Shown here piece after piece: positions 1-9,074 of a stretch of DNA of 64,000 nt. The stretch comes from JADJPO01 sp046330955 (lineage in GTDB: Bacteria; Actinomycetota; Actinomycetes; Actinomycetales; Kineosporiaceae). A program made the position numbers and the translations under genes. Location: positions 72,390 to 136,389 of the forward strand of contig JAXLRT010000016.1 of NCBI GenBank assembly GCA_046330955.1, read 5' to 3'. The notes under the pieces are model-generated. The model made no database searches. It saw only the letters and a program-made list of their open reading frames with translations, and had not been told where the DNA came from. Each line of letters begins with the position of its first letter. Position 1 is the first letter of the stretch.

Positions 1-57
1 CCCCTCGCCACTGAAGACATGCCCGGTGGTAGCAGTCGCGGCGGCAGTGTCGGTCAT
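1..57 (-). CDS. Unidentified protein, N-terminal 19 codons only
   Basis: An ATG at 57 reading leftwards opens a frame that runs off the window edge: MTDTAAATATTGHVFSGEG. A purine-rich AAGGGA element lies about eight bases upstream of the ATG, which supports the start. It lies 55 bases downstream of the EtfD-type gene on the same strand, so it is probably the last visible member of the etf operon. The 19 residues are too few to identify a family. Confidence 0.5.
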   Translation of the reverse strand, partial: MTDTAAATATTGHVFSGEG

Positions 58-112
58 CGTGTGGTCCCTTCCACGCGTGCGTGTGGCTCGATCGATCGGA
101 TGATGTGGGGTG

Positions 113-2296
113 TCACGGCGTGGCCGCGGGAGCAGGAGTGGCGCAGGCGCGCAGCAGCACCTCGGCGATGTCGGCGACCTCGACGCTCGGGTCGGCCGCG
201 CCGTCCGCGCCGTTCTCGGCGTCCACGGCGCGCACGCCGTCGCTGAGCATCACGATGCAGAACGGGCAGGCGGCGGCCACCAGATCGGGCTTCAGCTCCA
301 TCGCCTCACGCGCCCGGTTGGTGTTGATCCGCTCGCCCAGGGTCTCGTCCATCCACATCCGGGCGCCGCCGGCGCCACAGCAGAACGAGCGCTCGCCCGA
401 GCGGGCCATCTCGACCACCCGAGCCCCCGGGACGGCGCCCAGCACCTCGCGCGGCGGCGCGAAGATCTGGTTGTGGCGGCCCAGGTAGCAGGCGTCGTGA
501 TAGGTGATCGTGGAATCCAGCGAGGTCACCGGGGTGAGCCGGCGGTCGGCCACCAGCTGCGACAGCAGCGTCGAGTGGTGCACCACCTCGTAGTGACCGC
601 CCAGCTGGGGGTACTCGTTGGCGATGGTGTTGAAGCAGTGGGCGCAGGTCACCACGATCCGCTTGGCGCCCACCGAGTTCAGCGTCTCGACGTTGGCCGC
701 GGCGAGCATCTGGAACAGGAACTCGTGCCCGATGCGGCGGGCGGCGTCCCCGGTGCAGGTCTCGCCCTCACCGAGCACCATGTAGCTCACGCCGGCCTGG
801 TGCAGCAGGGTGGCGACGGCCCGGGTGGTGTTCTGCGCCTTGTCGTCCAGGGCGCCGGCACAACCGACCCAGAACAGGTACTCCACGTCCTCGGGCAGGG
901 CGTCCTCACCGTTCGCGCCGAAGACCGGCACCTCGAAGTCGAGCCCGGCGGTCCATTCCAACCGGGCGCTCGCGCCGCGGCCCCAGGGGTCGCCGGCGTG
1001 CTCCAGGTTGCGCAGCATCACGCCGGCCTCGTCCGGGAAGGCCCCCTCGACCAGCATCTGGTAGCGACGCATGTCGACGATGTGGTCGATGTGCTCGATG
1101 TCGACCGGGCACTGGTTCACGCAGGCGCCACAGGTGGTGCACGACCACAGCACGTCCGGGTCGATCACCCCGCCGGCCACCGGGTTCGCCTCGTCCACCG
1201 GGGCCACCAGCACCCGCTCGCCCTCGGCCCGCACCGCCTCGGGCAGCGCGGCCCGGGCCTCGTCGTCCGCCGCCAGGGTGTACGGCGCCCGGGCCAGCGC
1301 GTGATCCCGCAGGTTCATCACGACCAGCTTGGGCGACAACGGTTTTCCGGTGTTCCAGGCCGGGCACTGTGACTGGCAGCGGCCGCACTCGGTGCAGCTC
1401 AGCATGTCCAGCACGCCCTTCCAGGTGAAGTCCGTGATGGCGCCGCGGCCCATCAGGTCGTCCTCACCCGGGTCCTCGAAGTCGACCGGCTTGCCGGCCG
1501 AGTACACCGGCTGCAACGCCCCCAGTGCCCCCACGGCCCCCGGACGACGTCGCGCCACGGCGACGTTGAGCGGCGCGGTGAAGATGTGCATGTGCTTGCT
1601 GTGCACCACCAGCACCAGGAAGCCGAAGATGACCCCGAGGGCCAGCAGCACGCCGACGTGCTCGATGACGGTGTTGGCGCTCTCGCCCAACGGCTTCAGC
1701 ACCCGCGCGACCGCCTCGGAGGCGTAGGCCCCGCGCTCGAACGGGAAGTAGCCGTTGTTGATCTGGGCGCCGCGGTACAGCAGCAGGGTCCAGACCACGT
1801 TGAAGATCATGAACAGCACGAGCCAGGCGGCGTCCAGGTGGCTGCCGAAGAACCGGCTGCGTCGTCCCTGGGTCTTGGGCGCGTTGCGCAGCCGGATGAT
1901 CGCGAACACCACCACGGAGGCAGCGGTGGCCAGCGCCATGGTGTCCTCGAGCCAGCCGAGCCAGGCCTGGCGCCCGATCACCGGGATCGCGAAATCGCGC
2001 CAGAACAGGGCGCCGTACCCCTCGATGACCGTCACCAACAGGAACATGAAGCCCCAGAAGGCCGCCAGGTGTGCCAGCCCCGGCACGGTCCACTTCAGCA
2101 GCTTGCGCTGCACCAGCACCTCGGCGATCTCGGCCGTGGCGACCGAGCCGACGCTGCGCGTGGGGCCGCCGATGCGCCGGTCGGGTTCGGCGGGTTGCCC
2201 GGCCGTGGCGAGGCGGTACAGGTAGGCCACTCGCCGGCCGGCCACGGTGAGAGCGACCACCGTCATCGCCAGACCGAGGATCATCCGAACGATCAA
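113..2296 (-). CDS. EtfD-type membrane Fe-S/heme oxidoreductase (copy 1)
   Basis: This 727-residue protein probably passes electrons from reduced electron transfer flavoprotein to the membrane quinone pool, as proposed for mycobacterial EtfD. The N-terminal ~260 residues are hydrophobic and resemble the nitrate reductase gamma heme-b domain. Two 4Fe-4S ferredoxin motifs follow, CTECGRCQSQCP near residue 300 and CTTCGACVNQCP near 385. The C-terminal half has heterodisulfide reductase CCG-type motifs, including TCAHCFN and FCCGAGG (near 638). It lies 44 bases downstream of etfA, which supports an ETF-linked role. The frame opens at TTG 2296 with AAAGGA at good spacing; ATG 2284 is an alternative. 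A second copy is at 14778-17099. Family assignment is firm; the electron path is inferred. Confidence 0.88.
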   Translation of the reverse strand: MIVRMILGLAMTVVALTVAGRRVAYLYRLATAGQPAEPDRRIGGPTRSVGSVATAEIAEVLVQRKLLKWTVPGLAHLAAFWGFMFLLVTVIEGYGALFWRDFAIPVIGRQAWLGWLEDTMALATAASVVVFAIIRLRNAPKTQGRRSRFFGSHLDAAWLVLFMIFNVVWTLLLYRGAQINNGYFPFERGAYASEAVARVLKPLGESANTVIEHVGVLLALGVIFGFLVLVVHSKHMHIFTAPLNVAVARRRPGAVGALGALQPVYSAGKPVDFEDPGEDDLMGRGAITDFTWKGVLDMLSCTECGRCQSQCPAWNTGKPLSPKLVVMNLRDHALARAPYTLAADDEARAALPEAVRAEGERVLVAPVDEANPVAGGVIDPDVLWSCTTCGACVNQCPVDIEHIDHIVDMRRYQMLVEGAFPDEAGVMLRNLEHAGDPWGRGASARLEWTAGLDFEVPVFGANGEDALPEDVEYLFWVGCAGALDDKAQNTTRAVATLLHQAGVSYMVLGEGETCTGDAARRIGHEFLFQMLAAANVETLNSVGAKRIVVTCAHCFNTIANEYPQLGGHYEVVHHSTLLSQLVADRRLTPVTSLDSTITYHDACYLGRHNQIFAPPREVLGAVPGARVVEMARSGERSFCCGAGGARMWMDETLGERINTNRAREAMELKPDLVAAACPFCIVMLSDGVRAVDAENGADGAADPSVEVADIAEVLLRACATPAPAATP

Positions 2297-2340
2297 TGCT
2301 TCGTCCTTTCCTCTGCTCCCCGGTCAGGGCGCTGGTGGGG

Positions 2341-3309
2341 TCAGCCCTTGCGGCGGGCTATTTCCTCGGTGAGCTGCGGTAATACCGCGTGCAGGTCACC
2401 CACCACCCCGAAATCGGCGATGGCGAAGATCGGTGCCTTGGGATCCTTGTTGACGGCGACGATGGTCTTCGATCCCTGCATGCCGGCCCGGTGCTGGATC
2501 GCGCCGGAGATCCCCCCGGCCAGGTACAGCTGCGGTGCCACCGTCTTGCCGGTCTGGCCGATCTGCTGCTCGTGCGCGTACCAGTCGAGGTCGGTCGCGG
2601 CGCGCGAGGCGCCGACGGCACCGCCCAGGGCGTCGGCCACGCCCTCGATGACGCTGAAGCCCTCGGCCGAGCCCACTCCGCGCCCGCCGGCGATGACGAC
2701 CGCCGCGTCGAGCAGTTCGGGCCGTCCCGACGCCTGCTTCGGCGCGCGGGAGACGATCCTGGCGGCCTTGGCCACGTCGCTGAAGGCGACGGTCACGTTC
2801 TCGACCGCCGGCGCCGCGGGAGCCGGCACCGGTTCGGCAGCAAGGGCATTGGGCCGGACGGTGATCACGGGCACCCCCCGGACGACGTCACTGACGGCCA
2901 CCCAGGCGCCGGCCACCACCGACTGGGTCACCGTGAGGCCATCGGCTCCCGGAGCCACGTCCACCGCGTCGGTGACGATGCCCGAGCCGAGGGCCACGGC
3001 CACCCGGCCGGCGACGTCCTTGCCCTCGGGGCCGGAGGTCACCAGGACGGCGCCCACGCCGTCGCGCGCGGCCAGCTGGGCCAGGGCCTCGGCCTTGGGC
3101 ACGACCAGGCAATCGGCCACCTCGGCGTCGTCCACCACGTACACCGTCGCGGCACCGTACTCGCCCAGCTGAGCCACCACGGCGGGGTCGGCACTGCCGA
3201 ACACCACGGCCCCGGGGGTACCGAGGCGACGGGCCGCGGTGAGCAGCTCGAGGGATGCCTTGCGGACGCCGGCGTCGGACCGTTCGACCGAGACAAGCAC
3301 TTCAGACAC
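2341..3309 (-). CDS. etfA: Electron transfer flavoprotein alpha subunit
   Basis: The 322-residue product is the FAD-binding alpha subunit of the ETF heterodimer, which takes electrons from acyl-CoA dehydrogenases. Its C-terminal third has the conserved FAD domain signatures GGRGVGS, QIGQTGKTVAP, YLAGGISGAIQH and AVNKDPKAPIF. Length matches the usual ~320 residues. Start is GTG 3309, preceded by a GGAG ribosome-binding element. It lies 67 bases downstream of etfB and 44 bases upstream of the EtfD-type gene, so the three are probably one operon. Confidence 0.96.
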   Translation of the reverse strand: MSEVLVSVERSDAGVRKASLELLTAARRLGTPGAVVFGSADPAVVAQLGEYGAATVYVVDDAEVADCLVVPKAEALAQLAARDGVGAVLVTSGPEGKDVAGRVAVALGSGIVTDAVDVAPGADGLTVTQSVVAGAWVAVSDVVRGVPVITVRPNALAAEPVPAPAAPAVENVTVAFSDVAKAARIVSRAPKQASGRPELLDAAVVIAGGRGVGSAEGFSVIEGVADALGGAVGASRAATDLDWYAHEQQIGQTGKTVAPQLYLAGGISGAIQHRAGMQGSKTIVAVNKDPKAPIFAIADFGVVGDLHAVLPQLTEEIARRKG

Positions 3310-3376
3310 GTTGCGCTCCTGCGGGTTTCGAGACGAATCAGGCTCTTCGGTGGGCCGTGGCGGTCGGCCCGATCGG

Positions 3377-4156
3377 TCAGATGAAGCCGCGCGCGGCGAG
3401 GAAGTCGGCGAGCTGCGAGGCGCCGTCGCCCTCGTCGACCACGACGGTGCCGGCCTGACGGGGCGGCCGCGGGCTCAACGAACGAACCCGGGACGCCGCG
3501 GCGTCGAGCCCGACCTCGCTCGGGGCGATGCCCAGGTCGGCCAGGGACAGCGTCGCGACCGGCTTCTTCTTGCTGGCCATGATCGCCTTGAACGCCGGGT
3601 AGCGGGCCTCGCCGGTCTGGTCGGTGACCGAGACCAGCGCCGGCAGCGACGCGGTGACCTGCTCGGTGGCCTTGTCGCCGTCCCGGCGGATCGTCACGGC
3701 ACCGTCCGCAACACTCAGGGCCGCGGCGAAGGTGACCTGGGGGACGTTGAGCCGGGCGGCCACCATGGCCGGCACGACCGACATCTCGGCGTCGGTGGAC
3801 GCCATACCGCACACGACCAGATCGAAGCCGGTGTGCTCGATGGCCTTGGCGAGCACCAGCGAGGTGGCCATGGCGTCCGAGCCGCGGATCGCGCCGTCCA
3901 GCACGTGGACCCCGCTGGTGGCACCCATCGCGAGCGCCTTGCGCAGCGCATCGGTGGCCTTGGCCGGCCCCACGGTCAACGCCACGATCTCGGCGTCCAG
4001 GCCGCCCTCGACCAGGCGCACGGCTTGTTCCACCGCGTACTCGTCGAGCTCGGACAGCCGCCCCTCGACCGCACCGCGGTCGAGCAACAGGTCGGCGCCG
4101 AAGCTCCACGTGGCAGTGGGCTCAGGGACGTATTTGACCGGGACAACGATCTTCAT
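3377..4156 (-). CDS. etfB: Electron transfer flavoprotein beta subunit
   Basis: The ~259-residue product is the AMP-binding beta subunit of ETF and pairs with EtfA. It begins MKIVVPVKYVPEP and carries the typical beta-subunit stretch VCGMASTDAEMSVVPAMVA, which shapes the nucleotide-binding fold. I chose ATG 4156 with GGAGCG about ten bases upstream; an in-frame TTG one codon earlier would add a residue. It is first in the apparent etfB-etfA-etfD operon. No specific operator was recognised in the upstream gap. Confidence 0.96.
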   Translation of the reverse strand: MKIVVPVKYVPEPTATWSFGADLLLDRGAVEGRLSELDEYAVEQAVRLVEGGLDAEIVALTVGPAKATDALRKALAMGATSGVHVLDGAIRGSDAMATSLVLAKAIEHTGFDLVVCGMASTDAEMSVVPAMVAARLNVPQVTFAAALSVADGAVTIRRDGDKATEQVTASLPALVSVTDQTGEARYPAFKAIMASKKKPVATLSLADLGIAPSEVGLDAAASRVRSLSPRPPRQAGTVVVDEGDGASQLADFLAARGFI

Positions 4157-4453
4157 CAAGGCGCTCCAGGAGTCGCACGTGGATGCCCCCGGAACTCGGC
4201 GGCGACGCTGCCACCCATCGGGGTGATTCGGCTCGACCGTAGGGCGCCAGGCCCGAGCGGGCCTTAGGACCTTCGGGCCCCACTGAGTGATGGGTCTGTC
4301 CCCAACTGTGACCCATTCGGGTCAGCGGGACGTACGGCCCGTCGTCACCCTGGCTGGGAGTTCATGCAGCCGCCACACCGTGGGCATGCCCGGTGCACCG
4401 CGCGTTCATCCCCGCTCGTGCTCGGCACCACGCCCGTCCCCGCATGATCAGCG
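4157..4453. other. Intergenic gap upstream of etfB
   Basis: About 297 bases separate the etfB start from the 3' end of the lipoprotein gene. They should hold the etf promoter reading leftwards. I see no convincing ORF, RNA gene or strong hairpin. Confidence 0.5.
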
Positions 4454-5158
4454 TCAGTGAGCGACGTCGATCACCAGCCGGCTGGGGCCTTCCAACCGCG
4501 AGACACGCAGTCCCGCCTGCCGGCTCAGCCCGATGCCGAGCGAGATCACCGCCTCGAAGTCGCCGGCATCGGCGACCTCCTGCACCACGGGCAGGGCCGC
4601 GGTGAGCCGCCGCGGCCCGGCGTACGCCAGGTGCGGCACGCCGCCCTGGGCCTGGAAGACGTTGTCGAACGTGGCGTTCTGGACGACGACCCGCAGGAAC
4701 GCCGATCCCTGCAACGCGACCGGCTCGTCACTGGGGTCCTCGGTCACCGCCGGGACGTAGCCGACCTGATAGGCACCGAAGGTGCCGTCGAACTCGATCA
4801 CCACCCGATCGAAGCCGCCCTGATCGGCGGTGCGGATCTCGCGGACCACCGCCGCCTTCAGTTCACCCGAGGGTTTGGGCGTGGCGGTCCCGACCACCTG
4901 GGCCGTCGCGGTGGCCGCCGGCGGCTGGGCCATGGAGGTGCCCCCCGGCGACGGCACCGCGGAGCCACTCGCGGTGCCGTTCGCGGAACCCTGCGGGCTC
5001 GACCCCGTGGACGCCGTCGCGTCGGCGGAGGCGGTGGCCACCGGTGTCGGCCCATCGGCCCCGCACCCGGCGAGCAGCACGGCGACGAGCGCGGGCATCG
5101 ACACGACCTGGACGGCACGGCGCAGCGCCGCGTGCGGGTGAAGATCCATGGACGTCAT
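4454..5158 (-). CDS. Secreted lipoprotein with AMIN-like domain
   Basis: The 234-residue product has an N-terminal hydrophobic segment ending in the lipobox LLAGCGAD, so it is probably a lipid-anchored extracytoplasmic protein. A ~75-residue Ala/Ser/Thr/Pro-rich linker follows. The C-terminal ~130 residues (VVREIRTADQGGFDRVVIEF to RLVIDVAH) look like the AMIN-like beta-domain of actinobacterial lipoproteins. The start could be ATG 5158 or the nearby MDLHP. It lies just beyond the fhs 3' end on the same strand, with no obvious functional link. AMIN domains often bind cell-wall polymers; the role here is not shown. Confidence 0.75.
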   Translation of the reverse strand: MTSMDLHPHAALRRAVQVVSMPALVAVLLAGCGADGPTPVATASADATASTGSSPQGSANGTASGSAVPSPGGTSMAQPPAATATAQVVGTATPKPSGELKAAVVREIRTADQGGFDRVVIEFDGTFGAYQVGYVPAVTEDPSDEPVALQGSAFLRVVVQNATFDNVFQAQGGVPHLAYAGPRRLTAALPVVQEVADAGDFEAVISLGIGLSRQAGLRVSRLEGPSRLVIDVAH

Positions 5159-5238
5159 CTTCGCCCGCTTCGCGGCATCCGCGAACCACGACAGGCCGCG
5201 CCCTGCGCTGTTGTCGCCCCGCCGTGATCAGGACGTGA

Positions 5239-6912
5239 TCAGGAGAGGCCGACGACCGCGCCGTCCACCAGGTCGATGTTGACCGAGGCCGGCACCTTGG
5301 GCAGACCGGGCATGGTCATGATGTCGCCGCAGATCATCACGATGAACTCTGCGCCCGCGGCGAGCCGCACCTCGCGAATGTTGATCACATGGTTGGACGG
5401 CGCACCGCGCAACTTGGGGTCGGTGGAGAAGGAGTACTGGGTCTTGGCGACGCAGACCGGGAACTCGCCGTAGCCGCCCTCCTGTAGCTCCCTGATCCGC
5501 GCCCGCACCGTGCTGTCGGCGGTGACCTCGCTGGCCCCGTAGACCCGGGTGGCGATCGCCGTCATCTTGTCCCACAGCGACATCGTCGAGGTGTACGTGA
5601 AGGTCATCTCGGACGGCTTCTCGCACGCGGCGACGACTGCCCGGGCCAGGTCCTCGGCCCCCGCCCCGCCGTTGGCGAAGTGGGTGGCGACCACCGCGGT
5701 GGCGCCGGCCTGCTCGACCAGTTCGGCGACCAGGGCCAGCTCGGCGTCGGTGTCGGTGCCGAACCGGTTGAGCGCCACGACGGTGCGCAATCCGTAGACG
5801 CCGGTGACATTGTCGATGTGCCGCTGCAGGTTGGCGAAACCCCGCCGGACGGCGTCCAGGTTCTCGGTGACCATGTCGGCCAGGGCGACCCCGCCGTGAT
5901 GCTTCAGCGCCCGCACCGTCGCCACGATCACCGCCGCCTTGGGCCGCAGCCCGGACTTGCGACACTTGATGTCGATGAACTTCTCCGCGCCCAGATCGGC
6001 GCCGAACCCGGCCTCGGTGACCACGTAGTCGGCCAGCTTGAGCGCGGCACTGGTCGCCACGACCGAGTTGCAGCCGTGCGCGATGTTGGCGAACGGCCCG
6101 CCGTGGACGAACGCCGGCGTGCCCTCGAGGGTCTGCACCAGGTTGGGCCGGAAGGCGTCCTTGAGCAGCACGGCCATCGACCCCTCGGCCTGGAGGTCGC
6201 GGGCCGTGACCGGTTTCTTGTCGCGGGTGTAGCCGACGACGATGTTGCCGAGCCGGTGCTTGAGGTCGGCCAGCGAGGTGGCGAGGCAGAAGATCGCCAT
6301 CACCTCGGAGGCGACCACGATGTCGAAGCCGTCCTCGCGGGGGTAGCCGTTGGCCGGGCCTCCCAGCGACACAGTGATCTGGCGCAGCGCGCGGTCGTTG
6401 AGGTCGACCACGCGCTTCCAGGTGATCCGCCGGACGTCGATGCCGAGCACGTTGCCGTGGTGGATGTGGTTGTCGATCAGCGCGGCGAGCAGGTTGTTGG
6501 CGAGCTGAATCGCCCCGAAGTCCCCGGTGAAGTGGAGGTTGATGTCCTCCATCGGCACCACCTGGGCGTAGCCGCCCCCGGCGGCGCCGCCCTTCATGCC
6601 GAACACGGGGCCGAGCGAGGGCTCGCGCAGGCACGCGATGGCGTTCTCGCCGATCCGGCGAAGCCCGTCGGTGAGCCCCACGGTGGTGGTGGTCTTGCCC
6701 TCACCCGCGGGGGTCGGCGAGATCGCCGTGACCAGGACGAGATGGGCATCGGGCCGGGCCGGCTGGGCGTCGAGCCAGTCCAGGCTGATCTTCGCCTTGT
6801 ACCGTCCGTACGGGTCGACCGCCTCGTCGGGGATTCCCAGGCGGTCAGCGATGGCACCGATCCGCTCGAGCGTGGCGCTCTGGGCGATCTCTATGTCGGA
6901 GGGGAAGCCCAT
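5239..6912 (-). CDS. fhs: Formate-tetrahydrofolate ligase
   Basis: The 557-residue product makes 10-formyl-tetrahydrofolate from formate, ATP and tetrahydrofolate in the cytoplasm. It has the ATP-binding loop TPAGEGKTTT at residues 67-76 and conserved blocks such as REPSLGPVFGMKGGAAGGGY, FTGDFGAIQLANNL and FANIAHG. ATG 6912 (MGFPSDIEIAQ) gives the family length of ~557 and has an AAAGGG element upstream. The frame stays open further upstream, but that extension is low-complexity and not family-like. It is apparently monocistronic. It supplies one-carbon units and has no direct link to its neighbours. Confidence 0.97.
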   Translation of the reverse strand: MGFPSDIEIAQSATLERIGAIADRLGIPDEAVDPYGRYKAKISLDWLDAQPARPDAHLVLVTAISPTPAGEGKTTTTVGLTDGLRRIGENAIACLREPSLGPVFGMKGGAAGGGYAQVVPMEDINLHFTGDFGAIQLANNLLAALIDNHIHHGNVLGIDVRRITWKRVVDLNDRALRQITVSLGGPANGYPREDGFDIVVASEVMAIFCLATSLADLKHRLGNIVVGYTRDKKPVTARDLQAEGSMAVLLKDAFRPNLVQTLEGTPAFVHGGPFANIAHGCNSVVATSAALKLADYVVTEAGFGADLGAEKFIDIKCRKSGLRPKAAVIVATVRALKHHGGVALADMVTENLDAVRRGFANLQRHIDNVTGVYGLRTVVALNRFGTDTDAELALVAELVEQAGATAVVATHFANGGAGAEDLARAVVAACEKPSEMTFTYTSTMSLWDKMTAIATRVYGASEVTADSTVRARIRELQEGGYGEFPVCVAKTQYSFSTDPKLRGAPSNHVINIREVRLAAGAEFIVMICGDIMTMPGLPKVPASVNIDLVDGAVVGLS

Positions 6913-7315
6913 ACGAAGGCCCTTTCGTCGCAGGTCCAACGTCCTGGACGGTATCCCGTCCCACCGCCGGCGGTCTAGCGTCATACGCAATTCGACGCGC
7001 CATGCGCAACAGAACCCCTCGACCGGGCCAGCAACACCCCCGCCGGACGGCGCGTCGCGCCGAGACGGCGACCGCTCGCCCGTCGGCGGCTGCCGATGCG
7101 CGTCGACGCCCGAGGAAGGGCCGAAGGACCCATCGCTGCTCGGGCCGAGGCGGCGACCGCCCACCGATCCGGCGCGAGATCCGACGGATCGGCACGGTTC
7201 GGCGCCTAGCGTCGCGCGCACCTTTGGGCGAAGGATGTAGACCGTCGGCCTACGAGCCATTGATTAACTGCCGGTAACCGCCAAGTCTCAGCACTGAGAC
7301 GAAGGAGGCCTCAAC
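6913..7315. other. Divergent intergenic region between fhs and the PHB thiolase gene
   Basis: About 400 bases without a credible gene, holding the promoters of fhs (leftwards) and the thiolase gene (rightwards). Overlapping frames here are low-complexity shadows. The only clear signals are the palindrome at 7285-7300 and the AAGGAGG at 7302-7308. Confidence 0.6.
7285..7300. promoter_or_regulatory. Palindrome upstream of the thiolase gene
   Basis: GTCTCAG and CTGAGAC form perfect 7-base arms around CA, immediately before AAGGAGG and the GTG start at 7316. The compact dyad fits a dimeric repressor operator in the 5' leader, though it could also be a small hairpin affecting translation. The binding protein is unknown. 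Confidence 0.45.
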
Positions 7316-8518
7316 GTGACCAACGAGACAAGCGGAGCCCCCCGTGAAGTCGTCGTCCTGTCCGCTGTTCGGACGGCGATCGGCAAGTACGGCGGCGGCC
7401 TGAAGGACGTTTCACCGGCCGACCTGGCCGCCACCTGTGTGCGCGAGGCGGTCTCGCGCTCCGGCGTCGACCCGGCCGATGTCGGCCACTCGGTGTTCGG
7501 CAACGTGATCCACACCGAACACTCCGACATGTACCTGGGCCGAGTCGCCGCGCTGCGGGGAGGGCTGTCGATCGACACGCCCGCATTCACCCTGAACCGG
7601 CTGTGTGGCAGCGGCTTGCAGGCCATCGTGTCGGCCTCGCAGGCGATCATGCTCGGCGACTGCGATGTCGCCGTGGCCGGCGGCGCCGAGTCGATGACCC
7701 GCTCGCTGTACTGGGCACCGGGTGCCCGCTGGGGTCAGCGCATGGGCGACGGCGCACTGGTCGACGCCATGGTGACCGCGCTGACCGACCCGTTCGACAA
7801 GGTCCACATGGGCATCACGGCCGAGAACGTGGCCGAGAAGTGGAACATCTCGCGCGAGGACCAGGACGCCCTCGCCGTGCAGAGCCACCAGCGTGCGGCC
7901 GCCGCCAGCGCCGAGGGCCGGTTCAAGGAGCAGATCGTCCCGGTGGAGATCAAGAGCCGCAAGGGCTCGACCTTCATCGACACCGACGAGCACATCCGCC
8001 CCGACGCCAGCATCGAGGGCATGGCCGCCATGCGTCCGGCGTTCAAGAAGGACGGCAGCGTCACCGCCGGTAACGCCTCCGGTGTCAACGACGCCGCGGC
8101 GGCCGTCGTCCTGATGGAGCGGGCCGAGGCCGAGCGCCGCGGTCTGACCCCGATGGGCCGGCTCGTGGGCTACAGCCACGTCGGCGTCGAGCCCAAGTAC
8201 ATGGGCATCGGCCCGGTGCCTGCGGTCAAGAAGCTGCTCGCCCAGACCGGTCTGTCGCTGGACGACATCGACGTGTTCGAGGTCAACGAGGCCTTCGCCG
8301 CCCAGGCGCTGGCCGTCAGTCGTGACCTCGGGTTGCCCGACGAGAAGACCAACGTCAACGGCAGCGGCGTCGGCCTCGGTCACCCGATCGGCGCCACCGG
8401 CGCGATCCTGGTGGTCAAGGCGCTCTACGAGCTGGCGCGTACCGGTGGCCGGTACGCCCTCGTCACCATGTGTATCGGTGGCGGGCAGGGCATCGCCGCG
8501 ATCTTCGAGCGCGGGTGA
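7316..8518 (+). CDS. phaA: Acetyl-CoA C-acetyltransferase (beta-ketothiolase)
   Basis: The 400-residue thiolase condenses two acetyl-CoA to acetoacetyl-CoA, the first step of PHB synthesis, or runs in reverse in degradation. The acyl-carrying cysteine is C97 in LNRLCGSG. The C-terminal GLGHPIGATGA and CIGGGQG motifs supply the catalytic His and second Cys. The start is GTG 7316 with AAGGAGG ideally spaced. It is followed within five bases by the small granule-type gene and then phaC, so the biosynthetic role is favoured over general beta-oxidation. The symbol is given by context. Confidence 0.92.
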   Translation: MTNETSGAPREVVVLSAVRTAIGKYGGGLKDVSPADLAATCVREAVSRSGVDPADVGHSVFGNVIHTEHSDMYLGRVAALRGGLSIDTPAFTLNRLCGSGLQAIVSASQAIMLGDCDVAVAGGAESMTRSLYWAPGARWGQRMGDGALVDAMVTALTDPFDKVHMGITAENVAEKWNISREDQDALAVQSHQRAAAASAEGRFKEQIVPVEIKSRKGSTFIDTDEHIRPDASIEGMAAMRPAFKKDGSVTAGNASGVNDAAAAVVLMERAEAERRGLTPMGRLVGYSHVGVEPKYMGIGPVPAVKKLLAQTGLSLDDIDVFEVNEAFAAQALAVSRDLGLPDEKTNVNGSGVGLGHPIGATGAILVVKALYELARTGGRYALVTMCIGGGQGIAAIFERG

Positions 8519-8522
8519 TCGA

Positions 8523-9074
8523 ATGAGTCAGCCCACCGATCCACTGGCCGGCGCGTACGCCGCCTACGAGCAGCTCGAGGCCAAGCTCTCCACGGCCATG
8601 GACCAGCTCGTGGCGACGAACGGGTTCGCCGAGCTCTTCACGACCACCGCCACCACCATGATGGCGGCGACCAAGATGGCGAACGACGCCATCGACCAGG
8701 TCGTGCGAGCCACCCGGCTCGCTGCTCGGCAGGACGTGACCTCGCTCGCCAAACAGCTCGCCCGCACCGAGGACAAGCTCGAGCGGATGCTGCAGGCGAT
8801 CGAGGCCATCGAGGACCGGCTGGCGGACACCGGCAGCGGTGCCGCCGGGTCGAACGGGACTGCCTCCAAGAGTGCTGCGGCGGCCTCGGCCGCCGCAGCA
8901 CCGGCACCCGTGTCCGTGACCGAACCGGTCACCTCGTCGGGAGAGGCCTCCTCCCGGCCGGTGAAACGAGCCGCGGTCAAGCGATCGGCGGTCAAGCAGG
9001 CTGCCGCCAAGCAACCGGCCGCCAAGCGACCGGCTGCCAAGCGGTCGGCCGGTCAGGCCGGAGACGGGCGATGA
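8523..9074 (+). CDS. Putative PHA synthase partner or granule protein with Lys/Ala-rich tail
   Basis: A 183-residue protein lies between the thiolase gene and phaC and overlaps phaC by ATGA. Residues 1-~100 are predicted helical (ATMDQLV, MMAATKMAND, ARTEDKLERMLQAIEAIEDRL). An Ala/Ser/Thr linker follows, then a strongly basic tail with AAVKRSAVKQ and AAKQPAAKRPAAKR repeats. The position and size resemble the small synthase subunits of other PHA systems (haloarchaeal PhaE, bacillar PhaR). The tail resembles the histone-H1-like tail of Pseudomonas PhaF, a granule- and DNA-binding phasin. I see no clear sequence signature of either family, so the role is inferred. Confidence 0.6.
   Translation: MSQPTDPLAGAYAAYEQLEAKLSTAMDQLVATNGFAELFTTTATTMMAATKMANDAIDQVVRATRLAARQDVTSLAKQLARTEDKLERMLQAIEAIEDRLADTGSGAAGSNGTASKSAAAASAAAAPAPVSVTEPVTSSGEASSRPVKRAAVKRSAVKQAAAKQPAAKRPAAKRSAGQAGDGR

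Noticed and set aside
110..1372. Long plus-strand frame (420 codons) opposite the EtfD-type gene
   Set aside because: Arg/Gly/His-rich antisense shadow of a well-supported gene; no family features. Many similar shadows occur across the window because of high GC.
6913..7260. N-terminal extension of fhs to 7260
   Set aside because: The added ~116 residues are low-complexity, and the family start and length fit ATG 6912 with its own ribosome-binding element.
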